The position numbers and the translations under genes were made by a program. Of a stretch of 64,000 nucleotides of DNA, positions 50,944 to 64,000 are shown piece by piece. The notes below the pieces were generated by a model, which did not search any database, was not told where the DNA came from, and saw only the letters and a list, made by a program, of their open reading frames with translations. The stretch covers positions 3,027,001 to 3,091,000 of the forward strand of contig NC_135551.1 in NCBI RefSeq assembly GCF_964340395.1, written 5' to 3'. The stretch comes from Glandiceps talaboti (taxonomy: Eukaryota; Hemichordata; Enteropneusta; Spengelidae). Position 1 is the first letter of the stretch. Every line of letters starts with the position of its first letter.

Positions 50944-52500
50944 ACTGCATGCTATGAAAGGGGACCATGCATGAACATAATAAAATCTGACTGGAGATCT
51001 ATAGTCTTGATAAGAAACACTTAATACACTAATGCAAATACCCTTACATGGCCCTGCTAGCTATTCATCTGTTTGAGCCAGCCCATGCAACTAAACACTG
51101 GTTGACAAAAGGACAGAGGTCAAGACGACCAACACTGATGCACAATTAAATGTAATGAACTATTGGTAACTATTAGAGATTGATATTGATAATCATGAAA
51201 TACTGTGGGCAAGTAGGTTTGCCCTTATGACAATTGTAGTTCACTTGCCTGATGGACAAGTAGTCAGTAAAGTTAATTTTGAGTCCCGCCATTATAATAT
51301 TAATCATGACCTATGTTTATATGGAAAGATACAGACATCTAGAACACATTGTCAATATATACCCATGCTTGGAGATAATGATGCCTGTGACTATTAGCTA
51401 AAATGTGGATAAACAGTCAAAATGGACAAATGTATGTATAGCAATAAACCATACCCATAGCAACAGTCAAGATAATGGCGTTTTGTTGAAAGCAGTCTCC
51501 ACTGACTTGGCAAGCCAGCAAAGTTTAAATTGTCTAGTACTTAGTGCAGAAGAGTTGGTCTACTTAATTGAATGCACAATAAAATATTTAAAATATGAAA
51601 ATGGGCATATTGAAATAATTTACATGAAATATAAATCTACTTTTACTAAAGTTGTCTGTGATACTCAGGAAAACGATCATGACTAAATGAAAGACTTCTT
51701 GCATTAATCTAAATATTAAGCACACCTGTATTGATGATGAGTTGAGTCATACAATGCTTCTCATTTAGTTGTTTTATTATATTTATCGGTACGTGGACAG
51801 GGCAAATTTATATGTATATGTAGTTTGATACAATATATATCTAATTTTACCATTGCCTTTCCTTCTTTGAAAAAAAATAAACTAATATTTGAAAAATAGT
51901 TTAAACTATTTTGGGTGACACATTATGACCACAATTTGTCCTGATTATTACACAATAATTGTCAGTGATTGGGAAGTCTCAAAACACCAATGTGACAATG
52001 GCCCCATTCCAGCAAAAATGAATGGGCCATTTTCAATTTCAATGGGCCATTCAGAAATTCTAATGGGCTCAAGTTAGCATTCATGATCCAACAATAAAGT
52101 GAAATAGTTAAAATGAAGTAACCATCAATTCTACATTTTTATTGACAAAATATGAGCTCACACATAGGGAGGTTTCAAATGTGAAAGATGCATCTTTCAA
52201 TCACAGGTCATTACATAACAGTTAATAACTATTATAACAAAATCCAAACAATGATGAGCACAGGGATATACGAGTCTCTATTTAACAGAGGTTTTTATTA
52301 GCCTCTTTTTGTCATGAAATTTCCTTAAGGATTCCTCAAAGTTGTGGTCTTTGAGACCTTTACCCTCAAGTCAAACTCGTAATAGTCTCTCACAATGTAG
52401 TGGTGAGAGCCTATTTCTGATAGGGTCTATAGGGGTACGAAAGTAAAAGTGTTCTTATGTAGTCACATGAAAATTAAATACATAAATAAGTAAAGTAATA
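50944..52500. other. intergenic sequence with an unrecognised open frame
   Basis: An open frame at 51405-51686 (LVLSAEELVYLIECTIKYLK...) has plausible composition but no recognised homology. About 51425-51480 includes ACCATACCCATAGCAACAGT, a fragment of the dispersed repeat family. AATGGGCCATT-type short repeats lie at 52015-52075. Confidence 0.4.
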
Positions 52501-54290
52501 TTTCTGCTTGTTATTGTTTGTACAGTAGGGAAGCATGTTCAAGTCGTGAACCGTAAAGTCCGTACCGTATTAAGCCATGCAACCGTTGTAAGCCTGACAC
52601 GGAAAAGTGGACATCGCGACGGTAGTTTTCTGTGGTAGCGATTTGAGTTGTTACCTACAAGATTAGTAATTGTGTTGATAAATTTATGCTTTAAGTATTT
52701 ATTCTAAAACATCGGTGATCATAATCACTGATTGTAACATTCATTCAAGGAGTTGACGTCTTTTCTCATGCATGACGAATGCAGTGACGGTCAGGCAAGG
52801 TCATCAAAGGGCATACTAATTTGAATATCTTGAATCGTATTGGTTTGATCTGTTTCACTATACCCGGGGAATGGTCACGCGTGTATCGTGTATTCAAATA
52901 GTAAAACATGGACATGAAACAGTATAAGTATTCAGATTTGCTTTCCAAAAGACGAAGTGTGGGGGCATCATTTCAAACAGCTGACGTGAGTTGGGTTTAC
53001 AATGTACTTCTGTACTTCGCCTCTACCGAATCGGCACTCCATTACTGAAGTATTTAAATTTCACTGTTAGCCACAATGCGCCTTTGTGGGCGCCAAGAAG
53101 TCGATTTCAATGTGCCAATTTTCAATTAAATGCGACTATGGCACGGGGCGCGTTGACTTCCCAATCACTGAATTGTATTGAGAATTTGAGATGTGTAGTT
53201 TCCTCATAGTTGCTGATGAGAATATCTCATGTCTAATTTCTCAGAAAGCTTTTATGGAAGGACAACATCCTGAAATATCAAGATTGAGCATCGGTGGCCC
53301 ATTTACACTGTACATGTAGCTTCAAGGTGATACAAATCATGAGTTTATGGACTTCCACTTGTAAAGTATGGGGCGCACTGTATTCCGAAAATGATAAAGT
53401 TGGTCTCAGCATGGGAGTATCAGTTTTAGAATCAGATTCACAAAGGAGGACAATATAAAGCTAGTCCTATATGTCTCATCTACAGAAAATCGCAATCTGA
53501 ATCTGAATCTCAATCATAAGTATTATGGGCTGAGATCTGCACTGCAGACTTTACTCCTAATGTAGGAAAAATATTTTTTTTGTAGTGCTTGACTTACAGT
53601 TTTGGTGCTAATCATAATTGTTTGAGGTAAATTTTTGAAGTTCATGATTCTTTGCACTTAATCTACAACAAATGTAGTGATCCAACGATCTCACTTTATT
53701 GCTACGATACACTGACTCGACTGAGGCTATATTCAACAACAACATTTCATTACAATTCTTGTTACAGTCTCTCATAACATATTGTTAAAACACTACTTGA
53801 ATAAGTATAGTATATAGTGTACAGCAGTGTCAAACAACCAGTTTTTGTAAGACGTAGGAAAAGACGTTGGTATAAACAATGATACATGATAGTCTAGTAC
53901 TATAAACATGATAATTAAAGGCTTCTAACTGTTTTCAAAAAATGTTTATACGCGCGACACATTCAGTTCTGTCTTGTGTTACATATACTGATAGTTTTCT
54001 ATTTTCTGTTACCAATAGAATTACCAACGTTATTATAAAGCCATCAGTGTAGGGTCATGGATCTAGGTTTAGGACATTCTTCTCTTCATGTTAAAGTACT
54101 ATAACTTTATTAATGGCCACCATGATCATCAGCCCCACAATATTTCCACCTGTCATATACAATACTTAATATCAAATATTACCCAAAAGAAATTTACTGC
54201 ACTCAGTTTTATCAGTGACTGGCATTGCAATTTGAGGGTAATTATTCAATTGTCAATAATGTGCCACGGTACACTGTGTTAAAATACCAA
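52501..54290. other. intergenic sequence
   Basis: No gene recognised. About 52530-52650 and 52870-53160 are locally richer in CpG than the surroundings. Confidence 0.4.
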
Positions 54291-55150
54291 CAAGTCTTCA
54301 TAGTACACATAGCGCCCCCCCTCAAATGTGACTGAATGGAGTCATCACTTAAAGAAATTGGTGGCAACAAATAAATACTGCAAAGTGTCTGTGATAATGA
54401 AGGGGATTGCTGCATTTCTGTAATTGAACCTGAAGATCCAGGTCAAAGGTCAAAGGTCTATGTCTAAAATTTAAAGTTAAAACCTGGCAATGCAATCATG
54501 ACTGTATGGCTGCCATTGAGTAAACTATATGTGTACTAAAAGTAATGCATTGTGTAATATCTGATTCTGCATTATGGCATTATCTAAAAGATATTGACCA
54601 CATGTAATTGCTACAAAGTATATTCTGCAATATGTCATTAATAGCTTAAATTTGATGGTCTATGAATAATGTCTATGCTGAAGTTGTTTAGTTATTACTA
54701 TTAAATAGTGATTGTTTACTATAAATATGGGCAAAAATTACATAAAAGCACCAAAACTAAATGCATGCCTATAGCTCTTTTACTTGTAAACATGATTTAA
54801 GAGCAATTGGTAATGTGCAAACACTACAATGTGTCTGTGATAGGTAAGAATTGGCTTGATTTTGATAATTACCCCTGTAGGTCAAGGACTCTGAAGATAG
54901 CTCGTTCCTGATAATATCAAGATACACATGTGCATGGAATCTTTATATGTATTATAGTTTTTGAGTTATGCAGTAAATAATGATTTTTAACCACAAATAT
55001 GGCTGCCATTCAGTAAAAGTGATATATATGCACTCCAAAAATAATGCTTGTAAACATTGTAGCCATGTGTAAATTTACAACAATGCGTCTGTGATAGGCA
55101 TGACCAGTTGGCTTGATTTTTAATAACTGACTGTGCTCATAATGTATATA
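54291..55150. repeat. old diverged tandem units, roughly 240 bp
   Basis: Blocks such as ATGGCTGCCATTGAGTAAA / ATGGCTGCCATTCAGTAAA and TGTCTGTGATAGGTAAGAATTGG / GCGTCTGTGATAGGCATG recur in the same order, suggesting three degenerate copies. Confidence 0.4.
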
Positions 55151-55531
55151 GCCAACGAGTGTAAACCTTAAGGGAAGAGTGCATGATTATCTAAAATCAT
55201 ATGCTGCTCAATTACGTTTGTTTATCATGTAATGGCTAAAAGGGATCCCCTTGCCATATATATTTACCGACATTATGCATGCTCAAATTTGAACGGTTTA
55301 GACGATTATCCATTACAAACGGCCCAAAATCGTCATGGAGTTCGAAGAATGCACTGAAAGGGTACATTCAAAATCTAAGTTTTAGACCAGATACATGGAA
55401 GTGACTAATATGGTATTATGCTCGATTAAACTTAACGATACACAAGAAAATTGCTTTCAATGTCCAATATGTTGAGGACAGTGACCCAGCAAATGGGCCA
55501 AAAATAGACTGAATCCTCTATGATTGAACAG

Positions 55532-55607
55532 ATTAATGTTTATCATACCTGTTGGCCCTGCCATAGATGAATTTGAATTTCCTGGAGTGCAGCTAGAAGG
55601 TTTGCAG
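55532..55607 (+). CDS. possible isolated exon
   Basis: A CAG acceptor and a CAG|GTAAAA donor bracket 76 nt that are open in one frame only (LMFIIPVGPAIDEFEFPGVQ...). No family recognised and no partner exon with compatible phase found. Could be chance. Confidence 0.2.
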
Positions 55608-55712
55608 GTAAAATGTAAACTACAAACTATATGTATAACAATGCTGTTCTCATTATTTTGTACTATAAAGACTGGACGTAAAAGTAGTATTGTTTTTTCA
55701 TTTGCCACTTGA

Positions 55713-57500
55713 ATTCAAATCATTTCAATTCTGTTCTTGGTTAATATTACCTAATTTAACAAACATTAATTCTTGATTTTGTGATAACCCAAGATTTGCA
55801 GTTGGGACCCCCAAATTTTCAGACCATGGTTTCAAATGACCCTTTTAATCCAAAAGTGATGTAAACCCCTGGGACCAGTACTATCAGTATCATTACAAGG
55901 TAAACACATTTATTGACCTAAAACAAAATCTATAATGTGAAATACTATATCAAGAGTAGTACAGTATCATTACAAAGCAAATACACATTTAGTGACATAA
56001 AAAACAAATGCAAATGATTTACCAAAAGGTGCTGACTCCTAAAGGGTGTTAACTACAAATGCAAGAAATTTTAAGACACTCATTTGAGAAGTCAATACTT
56101 GTAACTTGTATAAATTTGTCATCTGTGACTAGCTACCTTGGGGAAGAAACATTTCCATTTATAAACCTGTATGGGGCCATATTCCATAGGGGTAACTACT
56201 TAACTTCACTAACAGCAATTAATTACAAAACTAAAATTCCTTGTGTAAGACTTTGTAATGCTTTTGACTATGCAATCCAAATACCTTAGCGTTTGGCCCC
56301 ACTGTAGCTAAAACATAATAGTGCAAACACTATGTTTGCCACCCAATTGGCTGTTTATCTAGTTTTTGCTGTACTTCCAAAGAGTTCTCCTGTCCTGAGC
56401 ACATTATTATGCAAATTACCACTCTTATTAACTTGTAAATATTATGCTAATTACCCACTGTCCTTGTAGTATTCTATACTAGGGAGAATACCATACCTAT
56501 ACACTAGCAACTATACATGATTTCTATTATTACAGTTTTATCCACATTTTGATAGCAGATCATCAATATAGGAAAACTTTAATACCCATTGTAAACTGGA
56601 AGCCTCATGTACAGTAAACATCTTTGCATTTTTGCTATTCAGAGATGTACATGTATGGAGTATTGGCAAGTTCTGATAGACCTCATATAAATGTAAGGGA
56701 TTCATTATATATCTATTGTCTCCAGTCCTAATTGACCAATTTCTTCATTTATCCATATTCTCAAGCTGCCTAATATGTAAGTATTTGTCATGGAACATTC
56801 CTGCAAGCTGAGTGTGGGACAGCCAGTGTGAGAACAAATTGGTCTCACACTCTGTATCAATGTGCGAGTCAAATTTTGTTTTATAAACCTATTGCTGATT
56901 GGTTTATTATGTTCCATATTTCGCACGCATTTTTGTTATGATCGAAGAATTCCCCTCGGAACATATCGATTGTTCACCCACACACAGAGACAACACTTCA
57001 GGTGAAAGATTACTCGCGTTCACACCAGCTTGCAACAGACTTTGTAATGATCAAGCCACCGTGGGTACGGTACCCATACCTGTGACTCACTGACTATATG
57101 AAGTGCAACCGGAGAAATGGCAATGACTACATCAGAGCAATCAATTAATTGTAAACATGCATGCAATAGCAATATTATGTGGTCATCGTGAACCATCCTG
57201 TTGTGTACCTCGAGCTCCGGTAACAACCATAGAATTTTCGGTCATACTCTGTGCACGTATATTGCAACAATGTTTACAAATTTAGGTTGTCTAGTACTAC
57301 AAGTAGCAGTATATAGGTCAATGAAGCCTTGATCTGAATATTACGATGTGATATCTGGAATTAGTTGTTATGAATGTGAATTAAAGGAACTATATGTTTT
57401 TGCAGAGTTACACAAAACATACACACAAAGTAAAGATGTCCTTGGTGTTGTTATTTAAATCAGTAATAACCTGGTTTTAACTTGTTTTCCTGCCATAAAA
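55713..57500. other. intergenic sequence
   Basis: Several short open frames (for example 56059-56289 and 56899-57093) show no recognisable motifs. Confidence 0.4.
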
Positions 57501-57508
57501 AGGGACAA

Positions 57509-57594
57509 GAATCCCATACACCAATGGGCAGAGATGGAAAATATCACACTTATTGTGAGATATTCCATCTCAGCCCATTTAAGGTGTGGGATTC
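57509..57594. other. 86-bp imperfect hairpin / foldback
   Basis: GAATCCCATACACCAATGGG...GAGATGGAAAATATC on the left pairs with the reverse complement of GATATTCCATCTCAGCCCAT...GGTGTGGGATTC on the right, with a short loop around 57548-57553. It could be a tiny foldback transposon or a transcribed hairpin. It lies directly before a minisatellite. Confidence 0.75.
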
Positions 57595-57609
57595 TATTAT
57601 TCTCTTCTC

Positions 57610-58350
57610 TCAGAATTTGTCTAAGAACTCTGAGATATGGATAACTGTTCTCTGTCAGTATATGTTCAATAGCTGTAAGATACAGATAACTGCAGTTCTC
57701 TTCTGTCAGTATTTGTTTAACAACTCGAAGATACAGATAACTGTTCTCTGTCAGTATTTGTCTAAGAACTCTTAAGATACAGACAACTGTTCTCATCTGT
57801 CAGTATTTGTCTAAGAACTCTTAAGATACAGACAACTGTTCTCCTCTGTCAGTATTTGTTTAAGAACTCTAAGATACAGATATTAAACTGTTCACATCTG
57901 TCAGTATTTGTCTAACTCTTAAGATACAGATAACTGTTCTCTTCTGTCAGTATTTATCTAACAACTCTGAGATACAGATAACTGTTCTCATCTGTCAGTA
58001 TTTGTTTAACAATTAACTCTGAGATAGGGATAACTGTTCTCATCTGTCAGTATTTGTTGAACAACTCTGAGATACAGATAACTGTTCTCCTCTGTCAGTA
58101 TTTGTTTAACAACTCGAAGATACAGATAACTGTTCTCATCTGTCAGTATTTATCTAACAACTCTAAGATACAGATAACTGTTCTCTTCTGTCAGTATTTA
58201 TCTAACAACTCTGAGATAGGGATAACTGTTCTCCTCTGTCAGTATTTGTTAAACAACTCTGAGAAAGGGATAACTGTTCTCATCCGTCAGTATTTATCTA
58301 ACAACTCTGAGATAGGGATAACTGTTCTCCTCTGTCAGTATATGTTCTGA
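57610..58350. repeat. about 48-bp minisatellite
   Basis: About 15 copies containing CTGTCAGTATTTGTTTAACA, AACTCTGAGATACAGATAAC and TGTTCTC, with length variation. Confidence 0.92.
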
Positions 58351-58359
58351 ACTCCTGAA

Positions 58360-59260
58360 TATTCCTATGTTGAAAATGTGTTTGTTTGGTCAAAAAACTA
58401 TAATTCCAGAACTATACTGAACAGATAGAGCTGAAATGTATTGGGTATACCTCTGGGGATAAGTAGATGACGTCAAATTCACAACATGATGATCCCATTG
58501 GCCATGTATGCATTTTAGGGTTTAAAAACCCCACTTTAGGTCAAAAACTTATATCTGAAATCAATCGTGACCATTGTACCCCAACACTTCAGAAAAAGTA
58601 CATCCAATCAGAATACAGCAAATCTGTGGCAGTTGAAGTAGATCAATAGTTGACAAACTTGTACTTTTCATTTGTTATGGTATTAACATTAGATCAGACT
58701 GTATAGATCGAGATATTGATGACAGTAGATTGACCACCAACTGATTAAATAATACACCTTTTGATTAGTAAACATGTGCAAGATATATGATAATATACTG
58801 AAAAAAATAGCACCAATGGCATTGTAGCAAAACTGTGCATTTTGTTTGCTTATGTTTATCTGGTAGCCTAGCCAAATGATAGCATATCAGGTAAAGGTAT
58901 TAATGCAGCAGCTTATTGTTACTTTTACCATATATGCCGTCATTTGGCTGTTGCATGGTATTGTTGCTGGCCATATTTGCATTCAACTTTGGTTGTTTAT
59001 TAATTGGCCTAGGCAACCCAATTGTTATCTTGGCCATATATACACCATTATTTGTCTGTTGTTATTGGTGTAGTTTTGTTGCTAAGGCATATTTGAATAC
59101 ATATTTGGAATCTTTTTTCACTTGCCTAACATTCCCAGTATTCATATTTACAATATAAACAATAATTGGTTACTAGGACCAGTTTTGTCAATAAGTTTGA
59201 AACATTATAACTGCAGAATAACACCTGTAGCACTACTACTACTGAACCTATAGCTTTATC
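58360..59260. repeat. dispersed repeat family, further copy
   Basis: 58380-58560 resembles the units at 14160-14520 in the same orientation (TTTGGTCAAAAAACTATAAT, GAGCTGAAATG). 58790-59060 resembles 14590-14900 inverted: GCACCAATGGCATTGTAGCA is the reverse complement of the motif near 14870, and TTGGCTGTTGC matches inverted GCAACAGCCAA. Confidence 0.55.
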
Positions 59261-59321
59261 AGTTTAGTTGTGCAAAAAATCAAACTGAAAGTGCTATTGT
59301 CACACAAATTCTGCCTTTCAG

Positions 59322-59425
59322 GTATTTGTGGACAAACTAAGGTGACAATGAGGGTGAACTACCATGGTAGTTCATGGTCAACCATGGTCACTTACGCCCA
59401 GCAACAATTTACAGTGGCCATTGAG
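59322..59425 (+). CDS. possible isolated exon
   Basis: A pyrimidine-rich CTTTCAG acceptor and a GAG|GTAAAA donor bracket 104 nt open in one frame (ICGQTKVTMRVNYHGSSWST...TVAIE). Alternatively the frame continues to a stop at about 59496 that overlaps AATAAA. No family recognised. Confidence 0.22.
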
Positions 59426-59579
59426 GTAAAACAACAAGGCTGCATATACCCCACAGATATAATGACCCTGACACTGTCTGCACAGGAGTCCAAATAAACC
59501 AACACATATTTTGGAGTAAGTGCAGCCAAGCTTACATGCTCAATGAGAACTGAGAAAGACTTCACAGATACACCATTTT

Positions 59580-60769
59580 ATAGGCCGAGAAAGTACCCAC
59601 CCGACCATCCCCCACACCCATCCCGCACCCCCATACCTCAGCAATCCCTACCCACACACACACACACACACACCCATCCATCCATCCACTCACACCAATA
59701 TCATACTTAACATCATATCTACCAACCTACTGACTAAAATACCTAGTACCTTTGTCTACACCTAACTACCTACATACACCTATCAACCCACCTCCTCCTC
59801 CCCCACCATTCGACCTAACATGATATCTAAAAGCCTAATTAATACCTCAATTAACCTACCTATCTATATATATCTACCTACACCTATCATAGTATCAATC
59901 CACCTAACCCCTCCCCCACCATTCAACCTAACACAATATCTAAAAGCCTAATTAATACCTCAATTAACCTACCTATCTATATATATCTACCTACACCTAT
60001 CATAGTATCAATCCACCTAACCCCTCCCCCACCATTCAACCTAACACAATATCTAAAAGCCTAATTAATACCTCAATTAACCTACCTATCTATATATATC
60101 TACCTACACCTATCATAGTATCAATCCACCTAACCCCTCCCCCATCATTCAACCTAACATGATGTCTAAAAGCCTAATTATTAATACCTCAATTAACCTA
60201 CCTATCTATATATATCTACCTACACCTATCATAGTATCAATCCACCTGACCCTTCCCCACCATTCAACCTAACATGATATCTAAAAGCCTAATTATTAAT
60301 ACCTCAATTAACCTACCTATCTATATATATCTACCTACACCTATCATAGTATCAATCCACCTAACCCCTCCCCCACCATTCAACCTAACATATCTAAAAG
60401 CCTAATTAATACCTCAATTAACCTACCTATCTATATATATCTACCTACACCTATCATATTATCAACCCACCTAACCCCTCCCCCACCATTCAACCTAACA
60501 TGATATCTAAAAGCCTAATTAATACCTCAATTAACCTACCTATCTATATATATCTACCTACACCTATCATAGTATCAATCCACCTGACCCTTCCCCACCA
60601 TTCAACCTAACATGATATCTAAAAGCCTAATTATTAATACCTCAATTAACCTACCTATCTATATATATCTACCTACACCTATCATAGTATCAATCCACCT
60701 GACCCTTCCCCACCATTCAACCTAACACAATATCTAAAAGCCTGATTAGTACCTCAATTAACCTACCTA

Positions 60770-60804
<35 letters not shown>

Positions 60805-60830
60805 ACCTACACCTATCATAGTATCAACCC
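59580..60830. repeat. 113-bp minisatellite in G-poor sequence
   Basis: About nine copies, from roughly 59815, of a 113-bp unit containing ATCTAAAAGCCTAATTAATA, CCTACCTATCTATATATATC and ACCCCTCCCCCACCATTCAA. The last copy has an expanded (TA)n. The plus strand is almost free of G. Confidence 0.93.
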
Positions 60831-60944
60831 AGCCACCATTGACCATCAGCATACAATTCTACCATATGTACCATCCTATAGACCTAAAAACCTATAACTA
60901 TTCCCCCACCCACACACCCACCAACTAAGCATTCTACCTATATT

Positions 60945-61195
60945 CTATACACACACATACATATACACAATCATACATTTATACATACATTTATACATAC
61001 ATACATACACACACAATATAGTTACATATATATACATTTATACATACATCTATACATCTATACATCCATACATCCATACATACATACATACACACATACA
61101 TACATACATACATACATACATACCGTACATACATACATACATACATACATACATACATACACACATACACATACATACATACACATACCGTACAT

Positions 61196-61234
<39 letters not shown>

Positions 61235-61310
61235 CATACATACATACATACATACATGCATACATACATGCATACATACATACATACATACATACATACA
61301 TAAATACATA
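60945..61310. repeat. (TACA)n microsatellite with CA and TACATC variants
   Basis: Long TACA/CATA tetranucleotide run with a (CA)n core near 61212-61235. The minus-strand MYVCMYVC frames are artefacts. Confidence 0.97.
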
Positions 61311-63336
61311 AAACTACATCTATCTACAGCTATCAACCCACTAACATATCGTATGTATCTACATAACTGCCTAAAGAGATTGTCAGCTGCTAAGTTTGTA
61401 TAATATTTATACACAAACACTTTATATGAAATTATCTAGTTTTATATGTTTATGTTGTACTTTCACCCTTAGTATATTGTGTAATATTGATAGTCTTGAC
61501 TTAAAATATTGAAGTGTAACTTCTTTGCAAATGGGATGTAGACCGTGAAATGCAAATAAACAAACTACTATTTAACTATTCCTTAACCTACATCCTAATA
61601 TACTTTGGATTACATCAAAAGTATCAAGGGTATATCAATTATTTTAAAGTATAACAGTATGAAATAGCTGTTCTTAATTACAATTAAGTTAATTATACTT
61701 TCTGAGCTAAAGTGAAATTAAACTCAAACTGTTTTGTTTTCAAACTGCTCACAAATGACAAAAAGTAGTGCAATTAAGCTAAGATAGCAACAACTGTTTA
61801 CCCAATCTTATATATAAAAATGCATTTAGTCCCGACTCCTAATATTGGCAACAAACACAAGTGATAAGTGAATGAAAAGCAAGCACATGTACTTGACTAA
61901 CAGTCAAGGTGACTGACTGACTATGTAGTAAGTCTACAAAAAAGTGCACAATACATGTCTGACCTGGATAGCTTATTCCAACCAAACTTCATGTCCAAAT
62001 ATGCACATTTCTTTGTTTTGTAACCAAAAATGTTCGAATGATGGATATATTTGTCATTAAAATGCATGTTTCCCTACTGACTAAGCTTATTAGATAGTGA
62101 CATCATTTGAATGTCTACAACCATGTTATCTATGATGAACTTTTCAAATGAAACATTAAACTTGAAATGTATGATAGATTCAAATTATCCAGTCTTCACG
62201 TATATCTCTGAATAAAGGAATGAATAAATGGACCAGTTTCAATCAAACCAGGCATAATTAACTGTCAGATACTGTAGTCTAGGTATGTACACAATAAGGA
62301 CCTAATGGCAGTAACATTATTTGTCTTAAAAATTCAGAATAGCAATAAAGCTATATGTTGGAAATGTGTCTGTGAGATGAAAACTTGTGAAGTTAGTTAG
62401 TTAATTAGTTTGTTAGTTCATTAGCAAGTTAGCTTGTTGGTTAGTTAGTTATTTAGGTAAATAACAAGCCTTCATCCCAACAAACTCCAAATAATTCTCC
62501 TTATTCCTGCTCTGAATTGTTTGGAAAATATGTCATTATTTGGATAAACTACATGTATTCAGACATACACTCGATCAATTTGGGTAGCATACAGCCGAGT
62601 AAAGGCCAAATGACAATATCCCATGCAAAAAATTCATCATTGATAATGTGGATGTAGACATTCAAATGAGACCTCTATTTATTAAGCTTCCAGCATTAGC
62701 TAGCAAAACACTCTAAAAAAGCTTCCATCCTGATAACATGGGGTAGACACTTGAATGGAGTCTCTATATATGCCTGACTTTTTTGGAGTTATACAATACC
62801 TTGTACCTAATTCATTCACTAATTCATTCTCTCTAACTAGCGAACCATGACAGATTTTTGCATTAGCGGTTCATGTGTGACTTTCCCCACTTGGTGAGCC
62901 AGCAAGGCGGGTGTCATAAAATTTGTTTGTATCCCTAAAGCTATTTGCAAAGTCACTGATAATGGGTCAGTAAAACTGATAACTGATATGACATTGAGCT
63001 TAGCTTTGCCTGTGGTGTTATAGCTTTGCCTGATGTGTTATGTAATAGTGCTTTACCACATTTGTAAATATTGCCAACACACATTATTCAGTGATAAGAA
63101 AGATAAGAAACCTCACTTCCTTAGATACTAGATTCTGCAATGTAAATATACTAATCAATGATCAAACTAACAAACTCACTCTAACTAGCTAAGTAATTGG
63201 TAAATAAGTCTTCCTAGAAGATATAGAACAAACTCAAATATTTTACTTCCATGTGATTATAGATTTGAAATTTATTTTCTTTAGTTGTGTCAGTTCACAA
63301 GGTAAAGTTCTGGGTGAAATATAGATATAAAATAAC
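61311..63336. other. intergenic sequence
   Basis: No gene recognised. 62393-62455 is a degenerate (GTTA)n tract. Confidence 0.5.

Positions 63337-64000
<664 letters not shown>

Noticed and set aside
51405-51686. 93-codon plus-strand frame
   Set aside because: No recognisable domain; overlaps a fragment of the dispersed repeat family.
60991-61420. MYVCMYVC minus-strand frames resembling cysteine-rich proteins
   Set aside because: (TACA)n microsatellite translation.

Overview
The window looks like nuclear DNA of an invertebrate animal, probably marine. The evidence is multi-exon genes with GT-AG introns, animal-type BRWD/PHIP and DHDDS coding exons, relics of Penelope-like, Gypsy, LINE and hAT-type elements, AT-rich sequence and extreme tandem-repeat content. 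By eye, tandem repeats cover roughly 45% of the 64 kb. The species cannot be fixed from the sequence alone.

Layout: (1) 1-3704: 5' part of a minus-strand BRWD3/PHIP-family gene, five coding exons, running off the left edge, with several minisatellites in its introns. (2) 3705-4245: short intergenic, promoter-like stretch between that gene and the divergent DHDDS gene. (3) 6979-17793: a complete plus-strand DHDDS gene (dehydrodolichyl diphosphate synthase, cis-prenyltransferase), six coding exons giving 341 residues. Its introns hold seven or more tandem arrays, one of them made of hairpin-forming 58-bp units, and two foldback or TIR-type non-autonomous transposons. (4) 17.8-24.6 kb: LINE relic, microsatellites, a 65-bp array, a 5'-truncated Penelope-like element (RT plus GIY-YIG endonuclease, one nonsense codon) and two short arrays. 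(5) 24.69-38.70 kb: an uninterrupted 14-kb satellite of about 350 copies of a 40-bp unit with nested higher-order duplications. (6) 38.7-47.4 kb: 47-bp and 60-bp arrays and a putative three-exon minus-strand gene (156 residues) that I do not recognise. (7) 47.4-64 kb: mostly non-coding sequence with Gypsy-like and hAT-like fossils, a dispersed repeat family, a hairpin element, more minisatellites and a long G-poor, strand-asymmetric tract.

Only two genes are securely identified. BRWD3/PHIP proteins are chromatin readers and CRL4 substrate receptors. DHDDS makes the dolichol precursor for N-glycosylation with its NUS1/NgBR partner, which is not in the window. They share no pathway but may share a promoter. 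Most long open frames here are artefacts of tandem repeats whose unit lacks stop codons.
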